Of a DNA stretch of 64,000 nt, positions 46,442-57,541 are shown in pieces. This stretch comes from Fragilaria crotonensis. Lineage: Eukaryota; Bacillariophyta; Fragilariophyceae; Fragilariales; Fragilariaceae. Within the stretch, counting starts at the first letter, position 1. Each line of letters begins with the position of its first letter. The stretch lies in NCBI GenBank assembly GCA_022925895.1, contig JAKSYS010000198.1, positions 1 through 64,000 of the forward strand, written 5' to 3'. The position numbers and the translations under genes were made by a program. The notes under the pieces are model-generated. The model searched no databases, was not told the DNA's origin, and was given only the letters and a program-made list of their open reading frames with translations.

Positions 46442-47123
46442 CCTGTCGGAAGTTCATGACAACGGTGAAGGAGAATTTCTGATCTCCCCCCTCGTCAAAT
46501 TGGTAATACACAATCAAAAAACCAAAAACTGAATTCCTGCCGAGTACGATAATACTGCAGTCTGCGGTATTACGAGTATGTGAATACGGAATATACTTTT
46601 ACTAGAGGATAAGCCAGTCAGTGCAATGGTACACCACCGACACATTCGGTCAATTTGGATGCAGGATGATGGGCCACGCGATGAGTTGGTTTCCAGTGAT
46701 CATAGGTTTGAGACTATATCCTTCCTACCATGGTTGCATCCGCCATTTTCTGGAACAACCATACCTTTCACGCTGGCGGGGGCACTGGGGCGTCTGCGAT
46801 CGCCGCCACCAAAAGATGCTTGTGCGGTGGCATCGTACACCAACTCAGTATCAACAGATGAGCGCCCTTCGAAAAGATCCATAAGTGACTACATCGCGAC
46901 CAGTAAATCGCCCTCTTATTAGATTGCGGCGGCGATAACTGATAGGGGTCTGAACAAACTTCATTGCTGAAAAGCATGAGTGTGGTGACGGCCTTGAGTT
47001 CACAGGTCGTGATTTTTGTAATCAAACCGGTGCGTGCCTTAGGACAGCCCGGCCAAAGGCAACAATCATCCTCGATACACCTCTTATTCGCCCAGATAAT
47101 CATCGTCGTCACTCAAAATGTTC
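46442..47123. other. Intergenic, no gene supported
   Basis: Overlapping short open frames on both strands (46621-46922, 46768-47112) show no family pattern. Confidence 0.35.
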
Positions 47124-48428
47124 TTAGTCCTCATCTTCGTCACTCAAACTGTATTCTTCGTCTTGCCCGTCGTCAAACATCTGGTCGTCATCGTCCGATA
47201 GTACGAGGCTTCTCCACGACGTCCCATTATCGGAAAGCAGGACACCATAATCCCATGTAATGTTCACCAATCCTCTCTTTCGAACCTTGACTTCAACGGC
47301 AGACCCATAATGGATACCTTCGATCAACACTCGGATGAATCTTAAGGCAGGTTCTGTGTAAGCACATTCGATTGGATACATCGTGTCCATTTCTTTCAAG
47401 AGTGCGACTAGTCCACTTTGAGACAGCTGATGAGAACGCGGCATCTGCGACCCTCTCACACATATTCCAAAGTCTCGAAGTTCGAAGTTGTCTAGATCAC
47501 AGTGGAGTGTCCTTAGAATGTCCATTGTCTTGTTGTACTCAAGCATGAAATGATTGTATTCATGGTTGAACATAACATCATCGAAAACCTCCACAGGCAA
47601 AGGGTCTTCCATAAACAACGAATCGTCGTCAATGTCGAAATCATGATTAGCGTCGAAAGAATCGAAACCCAAATTATCCGTAACGTGCTCGACAATTTCA
47701 TCTTGGTCAAGTTCCGAGGTAAGCAGCATCTCCACAAATCTTTTCATTTGCCTTCGAGTGACGGCAGTATTCGTGGCATCAAACGTGGATGGTCCCACCA
47801 AATCGACGAAAGCGCAGCACTCCTCGGTTGTCAAGAAGTGACGGAAGTTGTCCGCTGCAGGGAGTTCCAATTGAAACACTTGATCATGATCCGGTACACC
47901 CGAAAATCCAAAGATACGTGCGGCACAAACGACATCCCAAAGACACACGGTGGTGACTCCCGTCCCATGGACACCCGCAAGGGCCGCGCTACTCCCTCTG
48001 GCATCAGCGTGTTCTCCGATCAACCACGACAAGCGCCCCATTATCATGGCAATGCGTTCTACGTAGACTGAGTTCGGATCCACGTCTAGCCATCTGGCAA
48101 GAGAGTGGATCCCACGAGATGTGTTCGCAATGCAGAATTTCGGAATGAAGTGACACTTTCTCATCTGCGGGAAAGTCTCTGCAAGATAGAAGCGCTCTTG
48201 GGAATCGTCGTCGAGAGGAAGGATTTCAAAATCATCACGAGACGGCAATGTTTGTTGGAAGAACCATTCCGGTGTTAGCACGTCGTTGGCAATTCCACGA
48301 TGCGCGCATACCCAGGAGTAAATTGAATGAAAGTTCAAAAATGATGCGATATGGTCCACTACAAGGCCATCAAGGTCCATAAAGGTGCTGCAACAACGAT
48401 TACTGTCATCGTCATCGTAGCCAATCAT
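47124..48428 (-). CDS. F-box-like protein with acidic tail
   Basis: The first in-frame ATG is at 48428, giving 434 residues. Near the N-terminus, LDGLVVDHIASFLNFHSIYS then WVCAHRGIANDVLTPEWFF has the helix pattern and conserved hydrophobics of an F-box, the Skp1-binding part of SCF ubiquitin ligases. The rest has no repeats I can assign: a helical part (VERIAMIMGRLSWLIG), an acidic stretch (DANHDFDIDDDSLFMEDP), a beta-rich block (VEVKVRKRGLVNITWDYGV), and an acidic end (DDDDQMFDDGQDEEYSLSDE). It could therefore be an SCF adaptor with an unknown substrate. The F-box call is by pattern only. The gene is intact and intronless. Confidence 0.55.
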   Translation of the reverse strand: MIGYDDDDSNRCCSTFMDLDGLVVDHIASFLNFHSIYSWVCAHRGIANDVLTPEWFFQQTLPSRDDFEILPLDDDSQERFYLAETFPQMRKCHFIPKFCIANTSRGIHSLARWLDVDPNSVYVERIAMIMGRLSWLIGEHADARGSSAALAGVHGTGVTTVCLWDVVCAARIFGFSGVPDHDQVFQLELPAADNFRHFLTTEECCAFVDLVGPSTFDATNTAVTRRQMKRFVEMLLTSELDQDEIVEHVTDNLGFDSFDANHDFDIDDDSLFMEDPLPVEVFDDVMFNHEYNHFMLEYNKTMDILRTLHCDLDNFELRDFGICVRGSQMPRSHQLSQSGLVALLKEMDTMYPIECAYTEPALRFIRVLIEGIHYGSAVEVKVRKRGLVNITWDYGVLLSDNGTSWRSLVLSDDDDQMFDDGQDEEYSLSDEDED

Positions 48429-49302
48429 TGAAATTCGCCCCTCTTCACACGCTGTGACAACTCCCCATAAGCAAACGACAATATCCTGCGTGAAATTCAA
48501 GCCGAAGTCCGAACTCGAGTTTGGATGCAAGAGTTTTGAAGCTAAAGCGGAATACCGAGCCCTAGTAGCTCGTGTATTTCGAATTTTCGCGTTTTTCTAC
48601 TCTCTCCATACTGTAATGACGATGGCAGACAATGCTTGGGGGTCGAGCAGAAGCGATCCAGACGGCAATCGTTGTTCCTTACCCCTCTGTCTTGAATAGT
48701 TTCTCGTCACCCGAGACGGAACCAACAACTCTGGAAGGTCTGGTAAATGACGGTTTTGGGAGGGACTTACTGTACTTAAATTTCATGTCTACTGGAGTAC
48801 TGGCGCTCTAAACTATGGACACTGCAGTATTGTAAAGTCGGAATACAACGCACTACCGGTAGTACTCAGTACTGTCACAATGGACACGAAGTGCTCAGTA
48901 ACGGTTCCATAGTCTACTACCGGTACGACTAATGTGCAGGGTTTGGGCAACTGACGAGGTAAAAGGCTCATTCAATATTTCCAACCTAAGTTAACCTTCC
49001 AGATTGTCTTCGAGATTCATGTGGAGCATGTGTCTGCATCCAGCATCATCGAACCAATATGAAGAATCACAACTCACAACCCGAGCAATTTATTAACTGG
49101 GAGTAGCACGCCACCGCTGTCGCATATCCCGAGGAGGCACTCGACCCACCCGGTTGGACGCCACCAGGTTTGGTGTAGGTAGTCATGACGATTATGGTTC
49201 CAGATGAAGATCATGCTTCCTGTATGGCACCTTGTTGATTTTCCACTTCGGTGAACACATACTACAGTACTGACTAATGCATCATGTTTCATTCCGATCA
49301 TT
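48429..49302. other. Intergenic with ACCGGTAGTACT words
   Basis: No gene is seen. GTAC-rich palindromic words cluster at 48775-48930. Confidence 0.4.
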
Positions 49303-51491
49303 CTACTTTTTCCCCTTGAATGCTTGAATCTTTCTCGCTAAGACCCTCCTCCAACACCACGCCATGACAATAATGATTGCGGAGCTAATCGATGTGATTG
49401 AAAGAAGTGCACGGTCTTGATTACCAAGCAACAATCCACCGTAGAGCTGCTGTGAAGTACTGAAGGCCGACTTCATAAGGCTGTACACGCACAAGTGAAA
49501 AATGGTGCCCCAAATAATGCAAGTCCGCATGTACGTATTCTGCAAGGTTTTCAGCTTGTTTTTCTTGAATCCACGAAACACTTCGTTCTTATCTCTCTTT
49601 CCCAAACCTGAACCAAGTTTGGTTGGGATCCACATAAATCTGCCCGAACACGATATGAAGGGGTCGGCCAGGTGCAAGAGTCCCATCGCAAAGTTGGTCA
49701 TCGCAATCTTCACTATGAAACTTGCCAGCAAACCACTGCTGATCCACATTTTCCCCATGGCACGGAATGAGAATTCGGTATCTGGCCTTACCAAAGCGCG
49801 ACTTTTTGCATAGTCACTATTCAGGCAAATTGTTCGATTCCCGTAGAACGTTAGATTCTCGGCTGGAAGCAGAACGCGGCACGTGTTTGGATTTCGTCTT
49901 GCACACATGTGTGCCGGCGACTCTTTGGTAAATCCCAACGGACCGACTTGTGAGAGCGGAAAGATCTCCGTTCGAAACGCAAACAAGTACTGCATGGGGA
50001 AATTGCAGCTTTGACAAGACTTGCCTGCGAATTCATTGATCTCGGAAAGGATTGGGGGACGGTCATCATCTTGGTTTCAAAGCTTGGCTGCAGTGGAATA
50101 AGCTTGTCACATATCTCATCGATAATCGCGAAGCGTTCGTAAACATATTTTCCATCAAGGTAGCAAGGATCTCCACGCAAAAAATTAGCAAGGACGATGG
50201 CCAAGTCAGGGTCAGTCAAGTATTCCATCACGTATTTGTAAATCCAAATCGAGGACACAAAAATGATGATGAACATTTTTTGGTCTGCACCGAACAAAAA
50301 CCTCTTAATGGCAACCATGTAAGGCAGTCGAAAGACACGAAGAGGGGTAGGGAAAAAGAGCGCAACGATAACGTAAACGGAATAGATATTTGATGCGACA
50401 TCCACTTGATAAAGGAGCAGCATAATGCCTGCCTTGGCCGCTTGTTTTGATGCATCACTCAGCTTACTCCTGGTCGGATTGATGCTGGGTTCCCCGACGT
50501 CCGTCGCGTTCAGCTGCGCTTCGTTATAGTTGTCTGGATTGATCAAGTCATCATTCGTGTGTGCAGGACAAGCCAGGGGAGACCTGAGGCAAATGCGAGC
50601 AACCCAACACACCTCCAGATTATCGATTCCGAAGAATCTGGTAAACCCTGTACTAGGGATCCGAGGGCATCCACATTTCTCGTCCACACATGTGGCGCTC
50701 AACGCTGTTAGCTTTGCCGCTTCTCTGGCGCTTCCGCAGTATCCAGGAAAGAATGATCCAAATTCTGCAGCTGGGTAGGCCGTTATATCGGCCCATTTAG
50801 CTTTGTTCCCCGGTACCTCACGAACAGACCCTGATGCCGGAATGGTTGGGCACGTGTGGTCGCCAAGGCTATCACTTACTCCATAGCGCGATGTGTCATT
50901 TAACAATGCCTTCTGAAATCTGAACAAGTGCGACCACTGTTTCACAGCAATTGTATAATTAGTGATTTCCAATACCTCGGCCCGGAGCTCTTCAAGGCCA
51001 GCTTGTCGATCGAATGGCTTGCACATCTCCGCTTTCAACGTCAGGCCACCGACATCTAGACCATCCGGCACGAGGACAGCTGGATTCAGCAAGGCAAGAG
51101 AAATTAGGATGAAGAATCCTGACAGGAAGATATTCGCCTTGTACTTGATAGGCCGCCAGCCTGGAAACGTTTGAATTGAAAGAGGCATTGCCTTGACTTT
51201 CCCCATGAGAAGGCCACACACAATTTTCTCCATCCAAGCGGAAAATCCTCCGCTTTCCTGCAGGTTTACGCTCCCACCGAAATCTTTCTCAGCGCGTAAC
51301 GTCGCGGTCTCGGCATCAGTGCATTGACGAAGTGATTTATTCACATAGTAATTTGCAACAAAGCAAACATCAAGAAATACCAGTATGCCGAGCATACCAA
51401 AAGTCATAGACCTTTCCTCCTCCGGCTCGTCGGCCACAAAGGAATCAGGAGAAGCTGTTGGGAAATCGAAAAAGGAGTCAGATTCCGACAT
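49303..51491 (-). CDS. Large multipass membrane protein with Cys-rich ectodomain
   Basis: The ATG at 51491 starts an acidic N-terminus. Membrane segments follow at MTFGMLGILVFLDVCFVANY and ANIFLSGFFILISLALLNPA. A Cys-rich loop of about 220 residues comes next (CVDEKCGCPRIPSTGF, CWVARICLRSPLACPAH), then further segments (AGIMLLLYQVDVASNIYSVY, MFIIIFVSSIWIYKYVM). The frame stops at 49851. One base missing in the G5 tract at 50054-50058 joins it to PPILSEINEFAGKSCQSCNF and the frame ending at 49303, which adds VKIAMTNFAMGLLHLADPF, CIIWGTIFHLCVYSLM and SITSISSAIIIVMAW. The repaired protein is about 729 residues. I do not recognise the family. No transporter or channel signature is evident. Confidence 0.6.
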
Positions 51492-52039
51492 GGTGATTAC
51501 GTTTTCGATTGCTCAAGTTGTGGAATGCAACCTTCGGAACTCTGATGATGTACCCAAAAATGTTGGCCAATTGTCAATTGCGTAAAGATCCCGAAAAAAG
51601 TTGAACATCCTGCACAGAATTTGGACGCGATCGGGAGAGCTCGGAGTATACCACTGTGCGTGTAACAGTACGGTACCGCTAAGTATTGTTGGCGCGTGTA
51701 GGACTACTAAACGTACGAGTACGCCTTGACAGTATGCAGTATGCATGTTTGTCCTCGGGGAGTAGACTGACTTCACTGTACTGGTACTGTTGGTCCTAAA
51801 GTACTGTAGTACAAAAGGGGTGAAGGCCAGAGAGGCAATGTCGACTGTATCGACAGAGTTCGAGATGTCGAGAGTCCAGACGCCTGACTCGAGAGGAGCG
51901 CCTCACGATGCTCGCATGGCACATCTCATACACTCCACACTTGTACATGCCTCGATGGCAGTCCAAGTGTTCTAAGCCTGCGCCAGCTACCGGCACCATA
52001 CAGAAGTAGGACCGTTGCGCCTAGAGGTATTCGCCAACT
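51492..52039. other. Intergenic between divergent genes
   Basis: This is the shared upstream region of the large membrane protein and TFIIE-beta. It is GTAC-rich with no gene supported. Confidence 0.4.
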
Positions 52040-53602
52040 ATGTCCAACAAGTACTCTTTTGACTTCCTTAGATCGGAGCATACGCTCGGAGGGACCGATG
52101 CCCCTCGCCCAGTGCGTCCGAACGTACCCACTCCCTCGATTCAGACCTCGATTGAGACGGTATCAGCGGAGTCAGTTGCCCATAAGCCAGATCTCGAAAA
52201 GCAAGCTGACATTCTGCGCTTCTTAAAGGCGCATCGCTCTGCCGGATATTTATCACCTTCTATTATCTATAGAGGAACAGGTATTGATCTCGATGAAGCC
52301 GACGAAGCGGTTGCTTTGTTGTTAGAAAAGAACCCAAAGATAAGCATCGAACAAGTTCCTGATCCAGAAAACCCTCAAATTATGCTTTCCACGTATGCGT
52401 ATCAGTCCAAATTCAATCATGTGCGTGACCGTGCTACCCTGTTGGCCCAAATCAACCGCTCCAAGTATGGTGTGGACCAGCGAGACTTGAATGACTGCTA
52501 CGATGGCGTCGAAGAAGACATCAAAGACTTGTACCGGGCAGGAGATATCATCGCTGTGAACAACTCAGAAGACAGAACATGCGTCCTCTTTCCTCGCGGC
52601 GAGACATTCTTGGTGGAGCTAGACGGCATCATTAGCATCGGAAAGAATGCGACTAACGGGGAGAATCCATCCAATGGAACTAGTACCTCGGATCCTGCTG
52701 TGAAGCTATCATTGGAGCGCAATGGCAAACCAAAGATTGTTTGCCTCGAGACCGATATTGACCCGACAAAGCAAATTCGCCGCGGAGAAGCGGTCTGTAC
52801 TGGTGGCCATTGGTTTCGAGTGTCCAGTGCCGTACGACCTGGCGTGTCGTTGGAGGAACAACCGGCCCGAGCGCAAGCACCTCTGAGTGTAACGTCGTTG
52901 ACAGAACTCAGTAAAAGAAATTTGGTGGATGGATACATTCGTCCCTTCAATGACAAAACCTTACCTATCGATAAGCCGCTTTCCGAAGAAGCGATTGAAA
53001 ATCTTAACAAGGCAAAGGAAGCGCGCAAGTGCCTCCACAAGCTTGTAGGTGGCAGAGGCCATTCAACCGGCGCCGTGTCGCAGCTCCTTTCCAACCTCGC
53101 TCACTCATCCAATCCAACTGCGTTGGCAGCATCCTTTTCGTCGGGAGCGCACGGCCACAGAAAGAGACCAGCGGCACGAAATAAAGCCGAGGGGTCAAAT
53201 TCGAATCTCGATCATGCCCGGAATGATGCAAAGGCTGTGCAAGAAGCCGCATCCGATCTAAATTTGCCGCTATACACACATGCACGCAGACATGGATGTA
53301 CCACTGATGTTCGCGAGATGTACCTCCAGACGAGACTATTAGTTCCTACCGATGAAAAGGAACTCTACAATGTTCTAGTGGAAAACAAGTTATTGGAGCC
53401 CGGCGAGGCGTGGCGACGTCCCAAGCTGGCGAAGAAGGCTGATGTTGATAATGACGGAAAGAAAAAGAAGAGACGATACTATGAACGGAAGAACCAGAGA
53501 ATGACGAATATTCATTTGGTAGGCACCACTGTAGGTGCTCTGCTAGCAGACGCTGCCGAGAAACAAAAGCAGGGCAAGTCAGTAGGTGACGGAGGAATGT
53601 AA
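52040..53602 (+). CDS. Transcription initiation factor IIE beta-like subunit
   Basis: The 520-residue protein has a winged-helix core at about residues 55-185: KQADILRFLKAHRSAGYLSP, then TYAYQSKFNHVRDRATLLAQ and a second wing ending VNNSEDRTCVLFPRG. This matches the tandem winged helices of TFIIE-beta, which helps recruit TFIIH to RNA polymerase II. The C-terminal basic block KKKKRRYYERKNQRMTNIHL is the hallmark tail of the family. Low-complexity inserts (for example SNPTALAASFSSGAHGHRKR) make it longer than yeast Tfa2 or human GTF2E2. It is intact and intronless, and probably nuclear. Identification is by motif and architecture only. Confidence 0.75.
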   Translation: MSNKYSFDFLRSEHTLGGTDAPRPVRPNVPTPSIQTSIETVSAESVAHKPDLEKQADILRFLKAHRSAGYLSPSIIYRGTGIDLDEADEAVALLLEKNPKISIEQVPDPENPQIMLSTYAYQSKFNHVRDRATLLAQINRSKYGVDQRDLNDCYDGVEEDIKDLYRAGDIIAVNNSEDRTCVLFPRGETFLVELDGIISIGKNATNGENPSNGTSTSDPAVKLSLERNGKPKIVCLETDIDPTKQIRRGEAVCTGGHWFRVSSAVRPGVSLEEQPARAQAPLSVTSLTELSKRNLVDGYIRPFNDKTLPIDKPLSEEAIENLNKAKEARKCLHKLVGGRGHSTGAVSQLLSNLAHSSNPTALAASFSSGAHGHRKRPAARNKAEGSNSNLDHARNDAKAVQEAASDLNLPLYTHARRHGCTTDVREMYLQTRLLVPTDEKELYNVLVENKLLEPGEAWRRPKLAKKADVDNDGKKKKRRYYERKNQRMTNIHLVGTTVGALLADAAEKQKQGKSVGDGGM

Positions 53603-53637
53603 CGTCGTTCTTTGCTATTAGTTCTGACTGTTAGATG

Positions 53638-54445
53638 CTATGCTTCCGTGCTGGGATCTTTGGGATTGTCGTCATCATCGGCATCATCGTTCTCGATGTA
53701 TCGACGGCCAATTATAGTAGATACATACCACGTCGCTAGGATGAGAATGGGTATCCCTATGACAAGGATGAGAATCGTAACAACGGCTGCCGCCGCCGGT
53801 CTCTTCGTCCAGTTCATTACTCCGTAGATAGCGTCATCGTCGGTAGCAGGATCGCTATCATTTCTGTTGGGATTGCCGATACCAGACGCAGCTTGAATGC
53901 CGGTCCATGTGAGGTACGCGGCACTCAGTATATAGACCCATAACACTTGTTTCAATCGTATTGGAATCCGATTAATGATGAACCCATCAATCCAGATTTC
54001 AAGCATGATAATGCCATGTTTCATAATGTTAAGGTACGTCACAGGTCCTCCTTTGTAATCCAGTGTCCAGTAGAGAAGAGTAATCATGACTTCGACATTG
54101 GCTGCAGTGGTAAATGTTCCCCAGGCGAATCGTGTGAGGAAGCCGACAGGTTCTTGAGACACAGGAAGGATCGTACGGGAGAAGCTAAGTGTCTGATAAA
54201 GAACGGAAAGGAGTAGCCCCAATGCGTCAAATATGCTAACCAGAAGCTTTTTGGTTCAAGGAAATCGATCAAGGTGGCTATCCACACTTGGGTGACCAGA
54301 CCAGAAAGCCGAGCTTGACGCCGGTGAGAAGGTGAGGACGAGGTCGGAAGGTGCGTTCCAGGTCAATAGTTTTTCCATTCGCATCGGCGGTGCTCCACAT
54401 GCCGAGTCGCCATTCGTTGAGGAGTGCCTTGCAACAGTCCATCAT
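53638..54445 (-). CDS. Rolling stone/FAR-17a-like multipass membrane protein, two frameshifts
   Basis: Read from the ATG at 54445 (MMDCCKALLNEWRLGMWS), the protein shows the ordered signatures of the ROST/AIG1-type family: VWIATLIDFLEPKSFWLAYL then THWGLLLSVLYQTLSFSR, VMITLLYWTLDYKGG, NIMKHGIIMLEIWIDGFII, IPIRLKQVLWVYILSAAYL, YGVMNWTKR, and a last membrane span AVVTILILVIGIPILIL. The tail is acidic. Two single bases are missing, in the G3 tract at 54290-54292 and the C4 tract at 54217-54220. With both restored the frame is continuous for 269 residues. Members are poorly characterised integral membrane proteins, some linked to cell fusion or lipid ester hydrolysis. A few more codons upstream to 54601 are open but lack an ATG. 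Confidence 0.62.
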
Positions 54446-55403
54446 CGTTTCTTTGGCAAATAAATCAGGCTCAGAGGCCTTTAGTAGGAGGGAAGTCCTC
54501 GTTTCAAAGAAAGTATCAATCGGCGAATCTTTACGTGATACGTCATCTGAACATACTGCAAGTTGCTTTTCGACTGATTTTGAGGGAAAGTACCGGTACA
54601 AGCACTTGTACCGGTATACTACAATTTATAGTACGCCTAAACTCGGAATTGTCTTGATTTATGGGGGCCGCCTGCAAGTCGCGTGCAGTGTCAAGTCGCT
54701 GAAAGATTTGGTTCTCGTCCATCGTCAACACTTTTGCATCCAATACTGCAGAACTGGTACCTGGGTATTGCGTGCAAAGTGCAAAGAACATTGCATACAC
54801 TACGAGTCTGAGCAACTCTACCAGGTGCATACCAGCATAGCAACGACCAGCTCACAGAAATTCGCCTAGGTTCGCACATCATGGATTCGGGAAGAACATT
54901 GAAATGCCGGTATGAACTCTGACCATTTCGCAACAGCGACATGCTTGTGGATCGACCAGCTGGAGTCGGCACAATCACATACAGTGAAGGAATTCGACGG
55001 ATTACGGTACTATGAAAGCAGAAGGTGCTTGTCGTGATGGGCTGTCTTGTCAACCCTGACACCTCACATTAATGATCATGTACGATTTGATCGAATACAG
55101 TAAGGACCTGTTGATCATCATTTTTGTTGAAGCTCAGTGCTCTTTTGAACGACGTGTTTGAACATCAAAACTGTTCATCACCAGGACGTCGACGTCAGCT
55201 CCTCACTGATCTTTCCTTTCTCCGAGCCCACGGCTCTTACAAGTTCAAGTCGGTTACCGCGTTCCCTCGCCTGAAAAAGGTGAAGCGATTCCATGTGCCG
55301 CCACAAAAGTATAGACACAACTCGAATAGATGCGGTGTCTCCCAATCAACTTTGCTACAACCAATCAGCCAGCACGGACTTGAAACTGCGCAATGAATTG
55401 GTA
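54446..55403. other. Intergenic with TACCGGTA hairpin
   Basis: Overlapping short frames lack support. A perfect inverted repeat lies at 54591-54616, followed by a TATA-like TATAAATT on the minus strand. Confidence 0.4.
54591..54616. repeat. 12-bp-arm hairpin
   Basis: The arms TACCGGTACAAG and CTTGTACCGGTA are separated by CA, about 150 bp upstream of the ROST-like start. Confidence 0.85.
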
Positions 55404-56816
55404 CTACGCTGACTGGAGCTGTTTGGCTTTCCGTTCCAACGATTCCACAACTCCTGCGACAACGGCACGACCGTCACGAACGTATTTGTCGTACACTTCG
55501 AGTGCCTTGCGTCGCATGGCACATCGGGTTTCATTGGACATGGCTTCTAGAATACCAACCGACTGCGAGGCATTTTCTTCTCGGATCGACACACCCGCAT
55601 CCTTCCAATCAACAAGCTCCGAGCTGAAAGGCCAAACCCAGTCATCAGCATAAACGAGTGGGATCGCTCCACAACTCAATTGTTCTGTAAAGCGATAGGA
55701 GAAAAGATTGTCACCCCTGGGACAGGCACCGAAGATACTCGTTTTGGCGAGCATTTTAAAGGCAAGCACGGGGCTTTCGGTATTGAAATGCCGACACAAT
55801 GGACACCTTGCTGCCCCTAGTACAAGCACATCACTTCGATCTCTAAAGGTGACGGAAAGTGTGCGGCGCACTTCTGAGCGTAGTAAGCCAGAAAAACCGA
55901 ACAGAATTGTCCTGTTGGTTTCGTTGCACGCTTCCACCGCAGCCCGTTCTGACTGAGTCAATTGGCAGGGGTTTACTGCAGGCGGGGGAAGACCCAAGTC
56001 TTGGTCAGGGTGAAGTTGCGACTTGCTGGCAGACTGAGCCACAATGCGTAGTTTCGAGCCATACTGCCTCTTTCTTTGCAACAATGGTGCCTTTGGACCC
56101 CAGCCTCCACAATCCCAAACAATGAGTGACGCTGTGTTTGGGGCGTTGGTGAAAAGGGGAGTGGTCATGATAGCATCGTAATCCGGGAAAGTCGAGCGAC
56201 CGGAATACACGCGTCCGGGAAGATCCATGTTCTTAATCGGACCCCATCCGTAATATGGATAGTTACGTTCATCGCACGTGTCCTGGTCGAGGAAGACGTA
56301 GTATCGCGTGGTGTTTGAAATAGCTAGTTTCCCTTCGTTCAAGTCTTGCCAGGCTGTAGGATGAAACCACGGATGGTTGATGACACCATCCATTAATTCC
56401 CTCCCACGCATTCCTCGATACACGTGAGTTGCTTCCGTTTGATTGACGGCATTCCATCCAAAGGCGGTCAGCAACAGCATGGCCGGTGGTGGAGCGTTGT
56501 TCTTCGGAAGGTTCATCCACAGTCGCTTCGCATTTAATGTTGCATCCCACGGTAGAGTCTTGTCGTTCAGTGGCGAGGCTGGAACAAGAAACTCTTCTGT
56601 AGCTAAACTCACATTGCGGAGAGCATTGTTGTCATGGTACAGCTGCATCTTCATCAGAAGTGCATCGTTGGCCAGGGACGATGCTATAACCGACGATGAC
56701 GAGGCAACGAGATGAAACACCGAATTAAAGTAAGTCGAAGTGCGGCTTCCAACAGCAGCCTGTGATATTAACATCACGGCGAGAAGGCCTACAGCCAGTA
56801 GCGTCCTCCTTTGCAT
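55404..56816 (-). CDS. Exostosin-like GT47 glycosyltransferase
   Basis: This intact 470-residue type II or secreted protein has an N-terminal hydrophobic segment (LLAVGLLAVMLISQAAVG). The GT47 (exostosin) domain is unmistakable at about residues 345-400: TSIFGACPRGDNLFSYRFTE, then QLSCGAIPLVYADDWVWPF. An upstream TILFGFSGLLRSEVRRTL precedes it. Such enzymes add sugars to polysaccharides or glycoproteins in the Golgi. The WYVFLDQDTCDERNY-type region (YYVFLDQDTCDERNYPYYGW) fits the acceptor half. Cys pairs (CPLC, CDERN) are typical of diatom members. There are no introns. The donor sugar cannot be told from sequence. Confidence 0.83.
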   Translation of the reverse strand: MQRRTLLAVGLLAVMLISQAAVGSRTSTYFNSVFHLVASSSSVIASSLANDALLMKMQLYHDNNALRNVSLATEEFLVPASPLNDKTLPWDATLNAKRLWMNLPKNNAPPPAMLLLTAFGWNAVNQTEATHVYRGMRGRELMDGVINHPWFHPTAWQDLNEGKLAISNTTRYYVFLDQDTCDERNYPYYGWGPIKNMDLPGRVYSGRSTFPDYDAIMTTPLFTNAPNTASLIVWDCGGWGPKAPLLQRKRQYGSKLRIVAQSASKSQLHPDQDLGLPPPAVNPCQLTQSERAAVEACNETNRTILFGFSGLLRSEVRRTLSVTFRDRSDVLVLGAARCPLCRHFNTESPVLAFKMLAKTSIFGACPRGDNLFSYRFTEQLSCGAIPLVYADDWVWPFSSELVDWKDAGVSIREENASQSVGILEAMSNETRCAMRRKALEVYDKYVRDGRAVVAGVVESLERKAKQLQSA

Positions 56817-57533
56817 TATGTGGTTGATGTCTATGAAGTACTCCGCCGTGTTTGCATTGCATTTGGAGAACAGGTAAGATACACAAGTACAATCATTGTC
56901 GGAGCACCACTTCTGGAACTTGTTGTTTTGTACCGCGTACTGTACAGTACACTAGTAGTACGACACTACCGCAGATTCTCCCCCTACAACAAAGAGAGTT
57001 GAAGAGCGGGCTCTGGTGGAGGCAGTTTTGGCATTAAAAAGGGTTCTCGACGTACGGGAGTATTTAATACTCCGTACCAGTACTGTATATACCCGTCCAA
57101 AATGCGACAGTAGATAGTCCTCTACTCACTTGCTGTTTCTTGGTATTGTGAGCTTAGTTTGTTTGTTGAACTGCAATACAGGTCATCATTCAATCAGTGA
57201 TGAGAGCAATTAAAGCTCTCCAAGCAGATATTAAAGCCTTCCTCAGTAGATTCCACACAACAAACCTAAATCCAATTTTAGGTGATAGCCCAACGCAGCC
57301 TTTCATTTCTCACACATGGATGCCTCCCTGGGTCTCTCAAAGTAACCCTGCATCCTAGGAAGTCTTCTTAGTCTTCCAGTCTTGTTCCTTTTGATTATGG
57401 TACTAGTAGTCCAGCCATCATCATCCATGTCACCAGCAGAACATTGTCTGGTGCACTGGTGCTACCGTCTCGCGTAGTGTACGGTACTGTAATCGGTACA
57501 GTAGTACTCGGCATCTCGACAGTAGCACTGTAG
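56817..57533. other. Intergenic, GTAC-rich
   Basis: No supported gene. GTACTGTACAGTACAC and similar words occur near 56937-56955. Confidence 0.4.
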
Positions 57534-57541
57534 GTCACGGG

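Noticed and set aside
46621-47112. Overlapping frames on both strands of 87 to 114 codons
   Set aside because: No recognisable motif and no consistent strand. They look like shadows in non-coding DNA.
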